Source: Sphingobium sp. SYK-6
Lineage (GTDB): Bacteria; Pseudomonadota; Alphaproteobacteria; Sphingomonadales; Sphingomonadaceae
Assembly: GCF_000283515.1 (NCBI RefSeq)
Contig: NC_015976.1
Location: 2,822,501 to 2,886,500 of the forward strand
Direction: 5' to 3'
Length of the DNA stretch: 64,000 nt
The notes beneath the pieces were generated by a model. The model was not told the origin of the DNA and did no database searches. It saw only the letters and a list, made by a program, of their open reading frames with translations. Position 1 is the first letter of the stretch, and the number at the start of each line of letters is the position of its first letter. Shown one piece after another: positions 17,031-25,696 of the stretch. Both the position numbers and the translations under genes were made by a program.

Positions 17031-17639
17031 TTATCGATTGGCTGATATGCCCTGTGCAGGAGTCGCGCGCTGGCGCGGCGGGGCGCTGGGTGTGACAACC
17101 GGGTTGGCGTCCTGGGCCGACCATTCGGGGATGGCCTGATTGTAGATGCGGCGACGCGCATACAGCCACTGGCCATCAACCTTGACGAGTTCGTCTTCGT
17201 AGTGGCCCCAGAAATCGACCGTGCCATAACCTGTCGGTCCGCTCGTCATATGGGTCCAGTAGGCCAGTCCGTGCGCCTTGTTCCCGTCGAGTTTGACGAC
17301 GATATTTGAAATGATGTGGCGTCCTCCCTTCGGACGCTCCCCGGCAGGCGCCTTTGCGCGCGCTTCAGCAGTCCGTTTACGGCCTTCTTCAATAAATGCC
17401 GCGATCGCCTTGCGACCTTTGATCTCGCCAGCACCATAATCGAGAATGCCATCTTCGGCGAAGGTGGCTGCATAGCTCGCCGCGTCGTGCCAATCGAATG
17501 CAAACAAGTAGCGGCCATGAAGATCCTCAATCGCCGCACGATCATCCGCAGGGCTTGCAAGGGCTCCGCTGGAAATGACCACACCGCCAAGCATCGCCAA
17601 CGCGATCATGAAATTGCCCGGCCGCCCCGTTCGAAACAT
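17031..17639 (-). CDS. Secreted SnoaL-like polyketide cyclase/isomerase-fold protein
   Basis: 202 residues with a signal peptide (MIALAMLGGVVISSGALA) and a single SnoaL_4-type NTF2 domain: ADDRAAIEDLHGRYLFAFDW, ATFAEDGILDYGAGEIKGRK, and GGRHIISNIVVKLDGNKAHG followed by FWGHYEDELVKVDGQWLYAR. Proteins of this fold catalyse isomerisation, dehydration or hydroxylation of small molecules. GAGGAGA precedes the ATG. A MarR-box copy lies 59 bases upstream (17698-17711), and the DUF8021-like gene follows, so the two form an operon. Confidence 0.82.
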   Translation of the reverse strand: MFRTGRPGNFMIALAMLGGVVISSGALASPADDRAAIEDLHGRYLFAFDWHDAASYAATFAEDGILDYGAGEIKGRKAIAAFIEEGRKRTAEARAKAPAGERPKGGRHIISNIVVKLDGNKAHGLAYWTHMTSGPTGYGTVDFWGHYEDELVKVDGQWLYARRRIYNQAIPEWSAQDANPVVTPSAPPRQRATPAQGISANR

Positions 17640-17697
17640 GTCCGCTCTCCTCTTGTTTGATGCCTCGTTCCTTCGCGACACCATAAGGGCAATTATA

Positions 17698-17711
17698 GTC
17701 TCATTTGGGAC
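17698..17711. promoter_or_regulatory. MarR-box copy 1 (GTCTCATTTGGGAC)
   Basis: A 14-base imperfect palindrome upstream of the SnoaL-like gene. The same element occurs at 20877-20890, 21499-21512 and 28745-28758, all within the cluster centred on the MarR gene at 20900-21424. It is probably the operator of that MarR protein. Confidence 0.65.
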
Positions 17712-17805
17712 CGGATTGCAAAATCTTTGCCGATGGTGAGCGGAAATTTTGCCGGGTTTGGAGAAGCGCCATTGCGCGCGGGATTCAAGGCGCAATCAGC
17801 AGCAT

Positions 17806-20022
17806 TCAGTCCGCCAGCGGCTCGTGAGTACCTCGAGAAAAGCGGCGAACAACATTTTCGAGAATGCGACTCACGGGGCCGCCGAACGCGCCATTGCACC
17901 AGAGGCTCCCGTTGAAACTTATGGAAGAGGCGGCAAACACAGCGCCGCCGCCCTCGGTAACGAAATAGGTCATGTCACCCCGCACGAGTGCTCCGGCATC
18001 CTCGCCGGTAAGCGCTTGAGGGGGAAAGCGCATGTCCTCCATGAGCGGCAGGAAGCCCGCCTGTAGGCCTTCAGACCGAGCGATGACGACTGCCCCGTCC
18101 GGTGTGCCCAGTCGCGTGTCAGCACGGTCAAGTTCGTAACCTGCGGCGCCTCCGGAATTGAGGCCGCAATCCCCGAAAACTTCGCCGTCCACGCCCTCGA
18201 ATATCCACGAAACTGCCGGGTGGCGAGACTCGTCGGTGCGCCGGAACCATGCAGATTCATATCGACCCTGCGTCGAGAATCCGGTCAAAACAAGCTGCTG
18301 TGGATCACGCCGGTTGCGCTTCCATAGGCCTCCGAACTTGCCATCGAGCGCATGATAATATTCGCCGGGCTCGGCTGCCCAGGCGCGTACGCCATTTTCA
18401 GCGCGACGAACCTCGAGGGCCCATGGCAGCGACGGGTTTCGGCCGATCCGCCAATAAAAGCCGTTGCCACCAAGATAGCAAAGGCGCCCGCCCCTCTGCA
18501 CATGCGCTTGCAAGGCATCGAGCGTTTCGGCGGTATGATATTCCGGATGGCCGCCCGTCAACACCACCCGATATCCGCCGAGCAGCGCGACTCCTTCCTC
18601 ATGGAGATCTTCGTCCGTTATCACGTCAAACTCGATCTCCCGCGCCTCCAGCCAGCCGAGCAGGTGCGAATCCGAGGCGTAGTGGCGCACACCTGACCCG
18701 CCCTCGGCCCTGTCCTTGAAAGTGAGGAACCCTGGCCGCATCGTCAGGATCGGCCGCGCTCTCGAGGCATAGGCGATACCCGATCCGTCCGGGTGATGAT
18801 TGTACGTGCAGCGGCCATAGATCGGAAAGTCATCAGGCGTATGAGGGTAAGCCCCCCATTCTGCTATCCGGGCGCGCAGCGCGTCATCGGTCCAGCCAAT
18901 CGCATGGTTGCCATAGGCCTGATAGGTGAAGGTGGGCGCGAGAAACACCACGTTCGCGCGCGGCCCGTCACGCGGGGCGAGCACATAAAAGGGCAGCCAA
19001 TCCTCACCATCCTCGCAGCGGAGATGGAGCGCATAGGATCCGCTCTTCAGCCCCTCGGGAACCGCGAATGCGAAGCTTTGCGCCCAGCCGCAATCACCCA
19101 GATCATCTTCGTGGAACCTGATCGCGGCATAATGGCCAGGAGCATGCCGCCAGCTCTGCTCGGCGCCAGTCCAGCGTGCACCGACCACGCCGCGCATGGG
19201 CAGATTGACGAGCGTCCCGTCGCAGCCTTGCCCGCCGACGCTCACAATCTGCTGCGTATCAATCCCGATCCCGAGATCCCAGCCACAGATGAGGCGATTG
19301 CCAAGCTCCTCAAGCGATTCAAGCGGGCGGGGCCATTCTGCGCGGAACGAGGCGAGAATGGCCGGGTCCTCGATCTTCCCGTTGAAAGTCTCCTCCTGTC
19401 CGCCGGGTCTGGCCGCCGCGAGCCGCACGAGACCTCGACCAGGCATCGAGGCGTGAACCACCTCCACCTCATTGGAACCGCTCTGGGCTGGCTCATAAAG
19501 ATGAGCGGGCGTATGGAAGCCAACGAGCAGCCGGCCCGACCCGAGGTCGAGACTGGCCCAGATACGGTGCCAGCGATCATGGCGCAGCCGCCCCGCGACC
19601 TCAGCAACGAAGACCCCCTGCCCCGTGTCCAGCCGCGCCTCAACCTTTCCGCTTCCGATGCTCAACGTAAGCTTGGCCGCCGCACCCGCATGATGAAGCA
19701 CGACGCGCGGCGCAGATTGCGCCATTGAGGGCATGACGAGCGCTGTCCAGCAGGCGGCATCGGTGATGATGCCGGGCCCCGGCGCTTCGGCAAAGGAGCC
19801 GAGACGGATCGGCTGGCGATGCCCCAGCTGCTCGGTCTGGTACAGGGATGACAAATCCTCGAACTGCAACCCTGGTCCGGCAGGGTTGGGATCAGCCGAG
19901 ATGACCCGCACCAGCCGCACCTGATAGCGTCCCCCACGCCGAACGCTGATCCGCGCCTCAAGCTGCTCACCAGGACGTGCAGAGAGGCGGTTAAGATACC
20001 CTGTGATCGGCAGCTCGTTCAT
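17806..20022 (-). CDS. N,N-dimethylformamidase large-subunit-like protein
   Basis: 738 residues resembling the beta (large) subunit of dimethylformamidase, an iron-dependent amide hydrolase. The N-terminal half includes a laminin-G/concanavalin-like domain (about residues 95-220). The C-terminal half has the petal-like glutamine-amidotransferase-type core. Candidate ligands of the family's two-Tyr/one-Glu iron site are visible: TFTYQAYGNH, a Tyr in GRCTYNHHPDGSG, and the Glu in GGHPEYHT. There is no signal peptide. The small alpha subunit is not seen nearby. It follows the MoaF-like gene by 30 bases. The substrate is unknown, and an amide or related C-N bond is the reasonable guess. Confidence 0.8.
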   Translation of the reverse strand: MNELPITGYLNRLSARPGEQLEARISVRRGGRYQVRLVRVISADPNPAGPGLQFEDLSSLYQTEQLGHRQPIRLGSFAEAPGPGIITDAACWTALVMPSMAQSAPRVVLHHAGAAAKLTLSIGSGKVEARLDTGQGVFVAEVAGRLRHDRWHRIWASLDLGSGRLLVGFHTPAHLYEPAQSGSNEVEVVHASMPGRGLVRLAAARPGGQEETFNGKIEDPAILASFRAEWPRPLESLEELGNRLICGWDLGIGIDTQQIVSVGGQGCDGTLVNLPMRGVVGARWTGAEQSWRHAPGHYAAIRFHEDDLGDCGWAQSFAFAVPEGLKSGSYALHLRCEDGEDWLPFYVLAPRDGPRANVVFLAPTFTYQAYGNHAIGWTDDALRARIAEWGAYPHTPDDFPIYGRCTYNHHPDGSGIAYASRARPILTMRPGFLTFKDRAEGGSGVRHYASDSHLLGWLEAREIEFDVITDEDLHEEGVALLGGYRVVLTGGHPEYHTAETLDALQAHVQRGGRLCYLGGNGFYWRIGRNPSLPWALEVRRAENGVRAWAAEPGEYYHALDGKFGGLWKRNRRDPQQLVLTGFSTQGRYESAWFRRTDESRHPAVSWIFEGVDGEVFGDCGLNSGGAAGYELDRADTRLGTPDGAVVIARSEGLQAGFLPLMEDMRFPPQALTGEDAGALVRGDMTYFVTEGGGAVFAASSISFNGSLWCNGAFGGPVSRILENVVRRFSRGTHEPLAD

Positions 20023-20052
20023 CGCTCTCTCCGGGGGCGCTGGTCGGCAGGA

Positions 20053-20844
20053 TCAGCCAGGCTCAAATCCTTGCGGATAATCGATGTAACCGAGCGGAAT
20101 GATTTTGGCGCCAACGGGCCGACTGACGATCCCGCCCTCCGTCCCGCCAAATAGCTGGCCGACATTACGACCTTGGGCGAAATCCATCAGCAATGTCAGT
20201 TCGATGGAGCCGCCATCGTGCAGCGCGAGAAGAAAGAGCTCATCGCCGACCTTGCACGTACTCACGGCCTCGATCCCAACCTCCGTCCTCAGCACATCGA
20301 AGCGGGGATCGCTCGGTAAGATCAGCCATTGCCACAGGATTGCCCGCGAATTGACGTACACATGTTCCAGCGCGGCTTCTTCACTATATTGGCAGTAAGC
20401 GCGCCTGCCGATCAGTTCGCGGCTCTCCGCTATTGGCAGATAATCGACAGTGCTGCCCGCGATCCGCGCCGGACGGACCAGGCGGCGCATCGCGCTTTCA
20501 CCTTCGATCAATTGGTCCCAGACCGTAATTGCACGCCCCTGCTCGCGGTCAATCACATGCGTGAGGCCGAGTTTGCGCTCCGCCTCGGCGATATGAACGA
20601 AGAAGATGCCTGGGCGAACCTCAACCGCATCATAAGGGGCGCCTCCAGAGGCGGGCTCCGCCGCTCCGCTCATCTCCCATGTCACCCTGTCGATCCCGAA
20701 CCGGAGGATAAGGGCAGCGCCATCGTCATGGTCGAGCTGGATGTCCTGCCCGGCCAGTATCGTGGTCGATTCCTGGCGGTTCTTGCCCAGGTCCATGTCG
20801 CGCACCATGGGCGGGACCGGACGGATCGGTGCGACTTCGTACAT
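20053..20844 (-). CDS. MoaF-like protein (single unit)
   Basis: 263 residues with the two lipocalin-like halves of MoaF: the N-terminal domain (QLDHDDGAALILRFGIDRVT, EVRPGIFFVHIAEAERKLGL, THVIDREQGRAITVWDQL) and the C-terminal domain (LIGRRAYCQYSEEAALEHVY, VGDELFLLALHDGGSIELTL). The name comes from a monoamine-regulated operon. No reaction is established to my knowledge. The ATG at 20844 follows GAGAGGAA, and the longer in-frame start at 20883 would cross the MarR box at 20877-20890. It is the first gene of a pair with the dimethylformamidase-like gene. Confidence 0.8.
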   Translation of the reverse strand: MYEVAPIRPVPPMVRDMDLGKNRQESTTILAGQDIQLDHDDGAALILRFGIDRVTWEMSGAAEPASGGAPYDAVEVRPGIFFVHIAEAERKLGLTHVIDREQGRAITVWDQLIEGESAMRRLVRPARIAGSTVDYLPIAESRELIGRRAYCQYSEEAALEHVYVNSRAILWQWLILPSDPRFDVLRTEVGIEAVSTCKVGDELFLLALHDGGSIELTLLMDFAQGRNVGQLFGGTEGGIVSRPVGAKIIPLGYIDYPQGFEPG

Positions 20845-20876
20845 GACAATTCCTCTCCCGCGCTGGGGCAGGAATA

Positions 20877-20890
20877 GTCCCAAATGAGAT
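20877..20890. promoter_or_regulatory. MarR-box copy 2 (GTCCCAAATGAGAT)
   Basis: The reverse complement is ATCTCATTTGGGAC, 13 of 14 identical to copy 1. It lies 33 bases upstream of the MoaF-like start and ten bases after the marR stop, so it should control the moaF-like/amidase-like operon. Confidence 0.65.
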
Positions 20891-20899
20891 TATGTCAAC

Positions 20900-21424
20900 T
20901 CAACGTGCATGCCAGTGGGCGAGGATTTTCATCAGCAGATCGTCCAGCTTGGCCAAATCGCGTCGCGACAAAAAGCCGAATATCTCCTCTTCTCGCTCCC
21001 GGAACAGCTTCATTGCCTGCATGTAAAGCGCGCGACCCTCGTCGGTCACGTCGAGCACCATATAACGGCGATCCTCTTCGCTCGGTCGCGCGGTAATGAG
21101 CTTGTTGGCCGTGAGCTTGATCACCCCGCGACTGATGCTGTTCTTCGGTCGCCCGCTCATCGCGCAGATCACATTCGCGGTCATCTCTCCATAGTCGGAC
21201 AGATAGCCAAGAATGGTGAACTCGTCACGAAGCAGACCATGGTCCTGGGCAAGCGCTGCAAAGGCCTCCGCTGAATAATAATTGCCGATGAGGATCATGC
21301 GAAGCCCGAACCAGTCTCCGCCCTCCCCCAGCACGCGCTGGCGAAGCTCTGCAGGAATGCGGTCGATTGCCCCTGTGGATATCTTTCGCCCCAAGTCCGT
21401 TCCGCCCTCAATTTCCAATCGCAA
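20900..21424 (-). CDS. MarR-family transcriptional regulator
   Basis: 174 residues with a MarR winged helix: LLRDEFTILGYLSDYGEMTA, NVICAMSGRPKNSISRGVIK (recognition helix), LTANKLITARPSEEDRRYMV (wing) and a C-terminal dimerisation helix. MarR proteins usually repress catabolic or efflux operons until a small phenolic or similar ligand binds. It sits at the centre of four copies of one palindrome that mark the promoters of the cluster, including its own upstream region (21499-21512), so it is the likely local repressor and probably autoregulated. Confidence 0.88.
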   Translation of the reverse strand: MRLEIEGGTDLGRKISTGAIDRIPAELRQRVLGEGGDWFGLRMILIGNYYSAEAFAALAQDHGLLRDEFTILGYLSDYGEMTANVICAMSGRPKNSISRGVIKLTANKLITARPSEEDRRYMVLDVTDEGRALYMQAMKLFREREEEIFGFLSRRDLAKLDDLLMKILAHWHAR

Positions 21425-21498
21425 GACGTCTGTTCGTGCACGTTCAGGAAGCCCGGCTAGCCGATGTGAACGGCGGGGGTCAACTGCCCAACTTGACA

Positions 21499-21512
21499 GT
21501 CCCGTTTGGGAC
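21499..21512. promoter_or_regulatory. MarR-box copy 3 (GTCCCGTTTGGGAC)
   Basis: GTCCC and GGGAC form perfect 5-bp arms. It lies in the divergent intergenic region between marR (start 21424) and the plus-strand DUF8021-like gene (start 21542), so one site could control both. A TTGACA-like hexamer overlaps its left side (21494-21499). Confidence 0.65.
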
Positions 21513-21541
21513 CATCACTATTGCGGTGAGGAGAATGCTTG

Positions 21542-22417
21542 ATGCACTATAACCGCGATGATCTTGAACAACTCGGTATGCGATATCTCGATGGGCTGAT
21601 CGCGCGTGACCCCGGCAACTTACCTCTTCACCCAGAGTTCCGCCTCACAGAAAATGGGCAAGAGCTGACGCTGGGCGATGGGCTGTGGGGCACCGCGAAT
21701 GGCACCGGCCGCTATCAGCATATTGTCATCGATCGCGAAACGGGCGGCATCGCGATGACGGCGGTGATACTTGAAAATGACCGACCTGTGATCGCCGGAA
21801 TTCGCCTTGCATTGCGCGGCGATCGCATTGCCGAGGCGGAAATGGTGATCTCGCGCACCGACATCCTGTTCTACAAGGATGGCCCAAAAAAGTTGGCTGC
21901 CATGGGCAAGCCCCTCCCCATCTGGAAGGAAGTGCCTCCGGAGCAGGACCGCATGTCGCGGGAGGCGCTCGCCGCTCTGGCCGATTCCTACTTCCGCACG
22001 CTCGAGCGCAACGACGGGCATTTCATTGCTCCATTTGAGGAGGGATGCCGTCGGCTCGACAATGGCGTCTATGCCACGCAGGCGCCAGAGTTCGACAAGG
22101 AGGGCTCGCCACCCTTTTATGGCCTCGGCCCGGCAGAACAGTTCGCTCTTGGCTATTTCGTGTTCGTGACGCAGGTGCGTGATCGGCGCTTTCCGGTTAT
22201 CGACACAGAGCGCGGCGTTGTGGCCAGCCTGCCCTTCCTCGATCATGCAGGAACCGTCCACGAAGCAAAGCTGACCGACGGCCGCACCGTGCCGATCAGC
22301 GTGCGACAGCCCTATTCCTGGCAAATCTTTGAACTGTTCAAACTACGGCGCGGCAAGATCGCGCAAATAGAAGTTGTGCTCAATATGGTGCCTTATGGCA
22401 TGAGATCGGGCTGGTGA
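21542..22417 (+). CDS. Cytosolic DUF8021-like protein, paralogue 2
   Basis: 291 residues without a signal peptide, otherwise like the secreted paralogues: LGMRYLDGLIARDPGNLPLH, FRLTENGQELTLGDGLWGTA, YFRTLERNDGHFIAPFEEGC, VRDRRFPVIDTERGVVASLP, FLDHAGTVHEA and the end motif VPYGMRSGW. GAGGAGA at 21528-21534 is seven bases before the ATG at 21542, so I prefer it to the TTG three bases earlier. It is monocistronic and divergent from marR, with a MarR-box copy upstream. It might act on the imported product of the secreted relatives. Confidence 0.82.
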   Translation: MHYNRDDLEQLGMRYLDGLIARDPGNLPLHPEFRLTENGQELTLGDGLWGTANGTGRYQHIVIDRETGGIAMTAVILENDRPVIAGIRLALRGDRIAEAEMVISRTDILFYKDGPKKLAAMGKPLPIWKEVPPEQDRMSREALAALADSYFRTLERNDGHFIAPFEEGCRRLDNGVYATQAPEFDKEGSPPFYGLGPAEQFALGYFVFVTQVRDRRFPVIDTERGVVASLPFLDHAGTVHEAKLTDGRTVPISVRQPYSWQIFELFKLRRGKIAQIEVVLNMVPYGMRSGW

Positions 22418-22482
22418 ACCGCAGCTGCCCTTGATCTGTCGCTTGGCGCGAGGGGCTTGGCTCGCGCACACCCGCATTTATC

Positions 22483-22947
22483 TTAGGCCTCGGCAAACCG
22501 GACCTTCGTGACGACCCATCCATCATCATGTTTGGCCAATGTCGTAATCAGCACACGGCGCTCGGTCTGGCGCATGCAACGATTGCCTTGCGCCAAGGCC
22601 ATTTGCGCGAATGTGCAATCTGCCTCCAGCGTCGACGCAGACTCGACGACACAGGGCTGACGGGCGATGGCACTGCGGCCATCGTCTGCAATCTGGATCG
22701 CGAGGGGCTGGGCATCATGGTCTGGGGTCACCGCGCTCGCGCCATCAAGATGCGTCACGGCCCCTGCGGTGTCGCGCAGCCAGCGCTCATGCACTTTGCG
22801 CACGGCCGCCTCGTCCTCCAATTGCGCCAGCCGCACAGCAGCGCCGTCGTCGGCGAGCGCGGCAGTGGGCACGGTGATGAGCGGCATTGCGATGAACGCG
22901 CTGCTTTTCAGGAATGAGCGGCGGGATGCAGTGGTGTCGGTGGTCAT
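22483..22947 (-). CDS. Tat-exported NTF2/SnoaL-like protein
   Basis: 154 residues beginning with a twin-arginine signal (SRRSFLKSSAFIAMPLITVP), so it is exported folded, which is unusual among its neighbours that use Sec-type signals. The rest (AQLEDEAAVRKVHERWLRDT, then a C-terminal strand DDGWVVTKVRFAEA) fits an NTF2-like domain. The start overlaps the stop of the tandem MoaF-like gene (ATGA), making it the last gene of the TonB-receptor operon. Confidence 0.7.
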   Translation of the reverse strand: MTTDTTASRRSFLKSSAFIAMPLITVPTAALADDGAAVRLAQLEDEAAVRKVHERWLRDTAGAVTHLDGASAVTPDHDAQPLAIQIADDGRSAIARQPCVVESASTLEADCTFAQMALAQGNRCMRQTERRVLITTLAKHDDGWVVTKVRFAEA

Positions 22948-24674
22948 GCGTCGCTCCTCTTTGTCTTTTGCGCGTAGAACCGGTCGAGGTCCAACTTGCC
23001 AGCGTGGCGCGAATGCGCACCGATGGGGCCAAGGCTCAGCCCCTTCTCGTCACAATGATAGCCGATGCCGGCGTCATGCATGGTGCGCATGTTGATCAGG
23101 AAGGTGCCCATCGACCCGTTGCACGCTTCTTCAAGCCAATGCGCAAAATAGATCTGATCGCGAATTTTCACGAAATCCCCCGAACCGCTCCACTCCATTC
23201 CCCCCGCGTTTTCATCGGTGAAGATGATCCAGGAGACAGTGCGCGGTGTCGAATAGAGGTGCATCGACGTGAGGCCGGGCGCGTAATTCCACGTCAACGC
23301 ACGACCGAGCAATTCATTGGTTCGCTCATGACGTCTGAACTTGGGCGGCTGGATCCCCTCCCCTTCCACCGTGCCGAACAGCGTCCGGGCGGCAGCCTCA
23401 TTGGCGATATAGGGTGTATTGACGTAGCCGTTGAAACAGGTGGCCAGCCCCGCATCGAGATCGATCACGGTCGAATGGCAGTCGTGGTTCGGCGCGCCTT
23501 CCAGCAGATGGCCGAAAATATACAAGCCCGGCGCGGATTCCCAAGCATTGTAGCGGGCAGTGATCCAGTTTACCTCCCCCACATAGCGCCATCGCAAACG
23601 ATCGGCCTCATCAAAGCGATATTCGATGGAGGGGCCATTGTCGTAACGGACGGTCAGCGCCTTGCCCGTCAGCTTGTCCGTGGGGGGATTGCCGTTTTTT
23701 GCCATTTGGCTCGGCTTGTCGAACACCAGCTTCGTCTTCGCCGCTTCATCGACCTGTGCCTTGGTGAGCGTCTTCCAGGTGCGCAAAGGACGATACACGC
23801 GGCGCGCGCCTTTACCAGGCTCATCCGGGGGCACGACATTCCCCCTTGTATCGCCGAATTTCTCAAACTGGGCGAGCTGACCAAGCCATTCGCCCTGGCC
23901 GCGGAACATGTAATATTCCAGCTTGTCGCGCTGATCGAAGCCTAATCGAAATCCAATCTGCTCAATCCGGTTCACATCCATCACGTAAAGGGTGAAGATC
24001 CCCGAGAACTCGCACTCGGTGCGTGTGTAGATATAGGCTTCTTCGGACAGGCGGATATAATCGGAGGGTCCGCAAAATCCCAGTTCGCCGCCTGTGCGGG
24101 TGAGTTCCACGAAATGAGAATAGGCCGCGCTCGGATAAAATTCGAGCGTCTCTATGCCATTGTCCTGCGTCCAGTGATAGGCCTTCCCTTCAACGCGATT
24201 GGTCGCTGCGTGGCGAGCGGCTGGCGGGCCGCTACCCGCAACATCGACATAACCGTGGTAGATTTCGCGCATCACCTCGCGCTTGTCGACAAACCCGCCG
24301 AACCAGACCTCAAACACCGTCGCAAGATTGGTGGCTTGGTCGATGATCACAGCAAAGCCGCGCTCACTGTTCGGGATCAGGTGAGTGAGCACGACAATCT
24401 CGTCCAGTGCGAGTGCCCCATAGCCTGCAGTCACGGCCTTGGCGCCATTCTCCGCAACCGTCAGCCTGTCTGCGCCGGTAAAACGATAATTGAGCGTGAG
24501 CCCCTTGTCGGTCACGATGCGCAACTGCTTGCCCGCGAGCAGATCGGGCCTCTTGCCGTGGCTCGCCGGCCCCGTCTCAGCCACTGGCCGGAGTGCTGAC
24601 AGGATCTGGGCGTCGCTGAGCTTGGTCCACGGAATGCGGTTATATTGTTCCTTGGGATAGGGTGTGCCCGCCAT
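22944..24674 (-). CDS. Tandem-duplicated MoaF-like protein (two MoaF units)
   Basis: 576 residues in which the MoaF N- and C-domains occur twice. Unit 1 is about residues 45-290 (GKQLRIVTDKGLTLNYRFTG, then VEGKAYHWTQDNGIETLEFY). Unit 2 is about 330-560 (GKALTVRYDNGPSIEYRFDE, then LLGRALTWNYAPGLTSMHLY). Both end in Trp- and Tyr-rich strands of the lipocalin-like fold. No signal peptide is seen. GGGAGA precedes the ATG. It lies between the DUF8021-related gene and the Tat protein in what looks like one operon with the TonB receptor. The reaction is unknown, and a lyase or isomerase acting on a hydrophobic substrate is possible. Confidence 0.75.
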   Translation of the reverse strand: MAGTPYPKEQYNRIPWTKLSDAQILSALRPVAETGPASHGKRPDLLAGKQLRIVTDKGLTLNYRFTGADRLTVAENGAKAVTAGYGALALDEIVVLTHLIPNSERGFAVIIDQATNLATVFEVWFGGFVDKREVMREIYHGYVDVAGSGPPAARHAATNRVEGKAYHWTQDNGIETLEFYPSAAYSHFVELTRTGGELGFCGPSDYIRLSEEAYIYTRTECEFSGIFTLYVMDVNRIEQIGFRLGFDQRDKLEYYMFRGQGEWLGQLAQFEKFGDTRGNVVPPDEPGKGARRVYRPLRTWKTLTKAQVDEAAKTKLVFDKPSQMAKNGNPPTDKLTGKALTVRYDNGPSIEYRFDEADRLRWRYVGEVNWITARYNAWESAPGLYIFGHLLEGAPNHDCHSTVIDLDAGLATCFNGYVNTPYIANEAAARTLFGTVEGEGIQPPKFRRHERTNELLGRALTWNYAPGLTSMHLYSTPRTVSWIIFTDENAGGMEWSGSGDFVKIRDQIYFAHWLEEACNGSMGTFLINMRTMHDAGIGYHCDEKGLSLGPIGAHSRHAGKLDLDRFYAQKTKRSDA

Positions 24675-24719
24675 CCGAATTCTCCCTTGCAGTCTCTGTT
24701 ATCTGGACGTCACCCTCGT

Positions 24720-25574
24720 TCAGCCGCGCGGCGGATTGGGGATGGGCTTGACCGGGAAACCGCAGTTGAGCGTCTTGCAGACCGTGATGGTATGCACATA
24801 GCGAAGCAGGCCATTTTCAACCCGGAACAGGTGGCTGTCGGGCAGGCTGCTGTTGCCGAAGCGCAGCAACACGACGACCGAGCCAAGATCCTGGTCGACA
24901 AGATAGCGACGGTCGACCAGCGGCGTGTTCTTAGGCACACCAACGGCGCAGCTATCCTCTTTGCTTACCACGCCGGGCGCGCCCTTGGCGGTATAGATGC
25001 CTCCCTCCAGTCGCGCGCATGGACTGCCCCACGGCACTCTGACCGTCGGGTCGTTGAAGAGGTTGAGATAGGCATCGGCGGCGGCGATGATTGTCTCGCG
25101 GTTGTCCTGCTTCTCCGTGGGGATCATGTCCCACTTCTCTGCCCGTGAATAAGCCAGCGTGTTGGACGCCTTGAACAGCCAGTCATCCGCATCCGTAACC
25201 AGTGTTTCTATTTCGCGGACCAGATCGCCCGTGAGCTTGATCCGCGTGCCCAGCACATAGGGATGCGCTGGATCGGTGATGATCACTTCCACGAAGCTTT
25301 CACAGCCCTGGGTGTCATGAATCGCGCGATGAAAATCTATTTTCTGCGGTTTGTTGAGCAGAGCAGCGGCAAGCGTGATGGGCTCCATCTGCTCCTGAAG
25401 CTTGGCATCGGGAGCCAGCTTGATCAGGCTGGGATTTCCCGCCTGCTGAGCTGCCACATAGGATTGGGTTGCTTCCTCCAGGGCCGTGCGTGTGCAGCTT
25501 TGCTGCGCCATCGCAGGCATGGCGGTGAGAGCAATACAAGATCCGAGCGCCAGACCGGCTATCTTTCTCAGCAT
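24720..25574 (-). CDS. Secreted, diverged DUF8021-like protein, paralogue 5
   Basis: 284 residues with a clear signal peptide (LALGSCIALTAMPAMA-Q). It keeps the general layout of the family (CTRTALEEATQSYVAAQQAG, a central AAADAYLNLFND helix, CARLEGG, then VDRRYLVDQDLGSVVVLLRF), but the RDRRF and PYGxxSGW signatures are weakened or missing. It is therefore a distant member or a related NTF2-like family. ATG 25574 is spaced correctly after GGAAGGG, and an in-frame ATG at 25580 is immediately next to it. It lies between the TonB receptor and the tandem MoaF-like gene on the same strand. Confidence 0.7.
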   Translation of the reverse strand: MLRKIAGLALGSCIALTAMPAMAQQSCTRTALEEATQSYVAAQQAGNPSLIKLAPDAKLQEQMEPITLAAALLNKPQKIDFHRAIHDTQGCESFVEVIITDPAHPYVLGTRIKLTGDLVREIETLVTDADDWLFKASNTLAYSRAEKWDMIPTEKQDNRETIIAAADAYLNLFNDPTVRVPWGSPCARLEGGIYTAKGAPGVVSKEDSCAVGVPKNTPLVDRRYLVDQDLGSVVVLLRFGNSSLPDSHLFRVENGLLRYVHTITVCKTLNCGFPVKPIPNPPRG

Positions 25575-25696
25575 TCCCATCCCTTCCGTAATTGAACATG
25601 TCCATCCTGCGCATGATGTTGACGATCCGCAGGCTGCATCTTGTGAGAAATTGGCGAGCGCAGATTGCGCGCTCGCCAGAGTGAAAATCGGACTGC

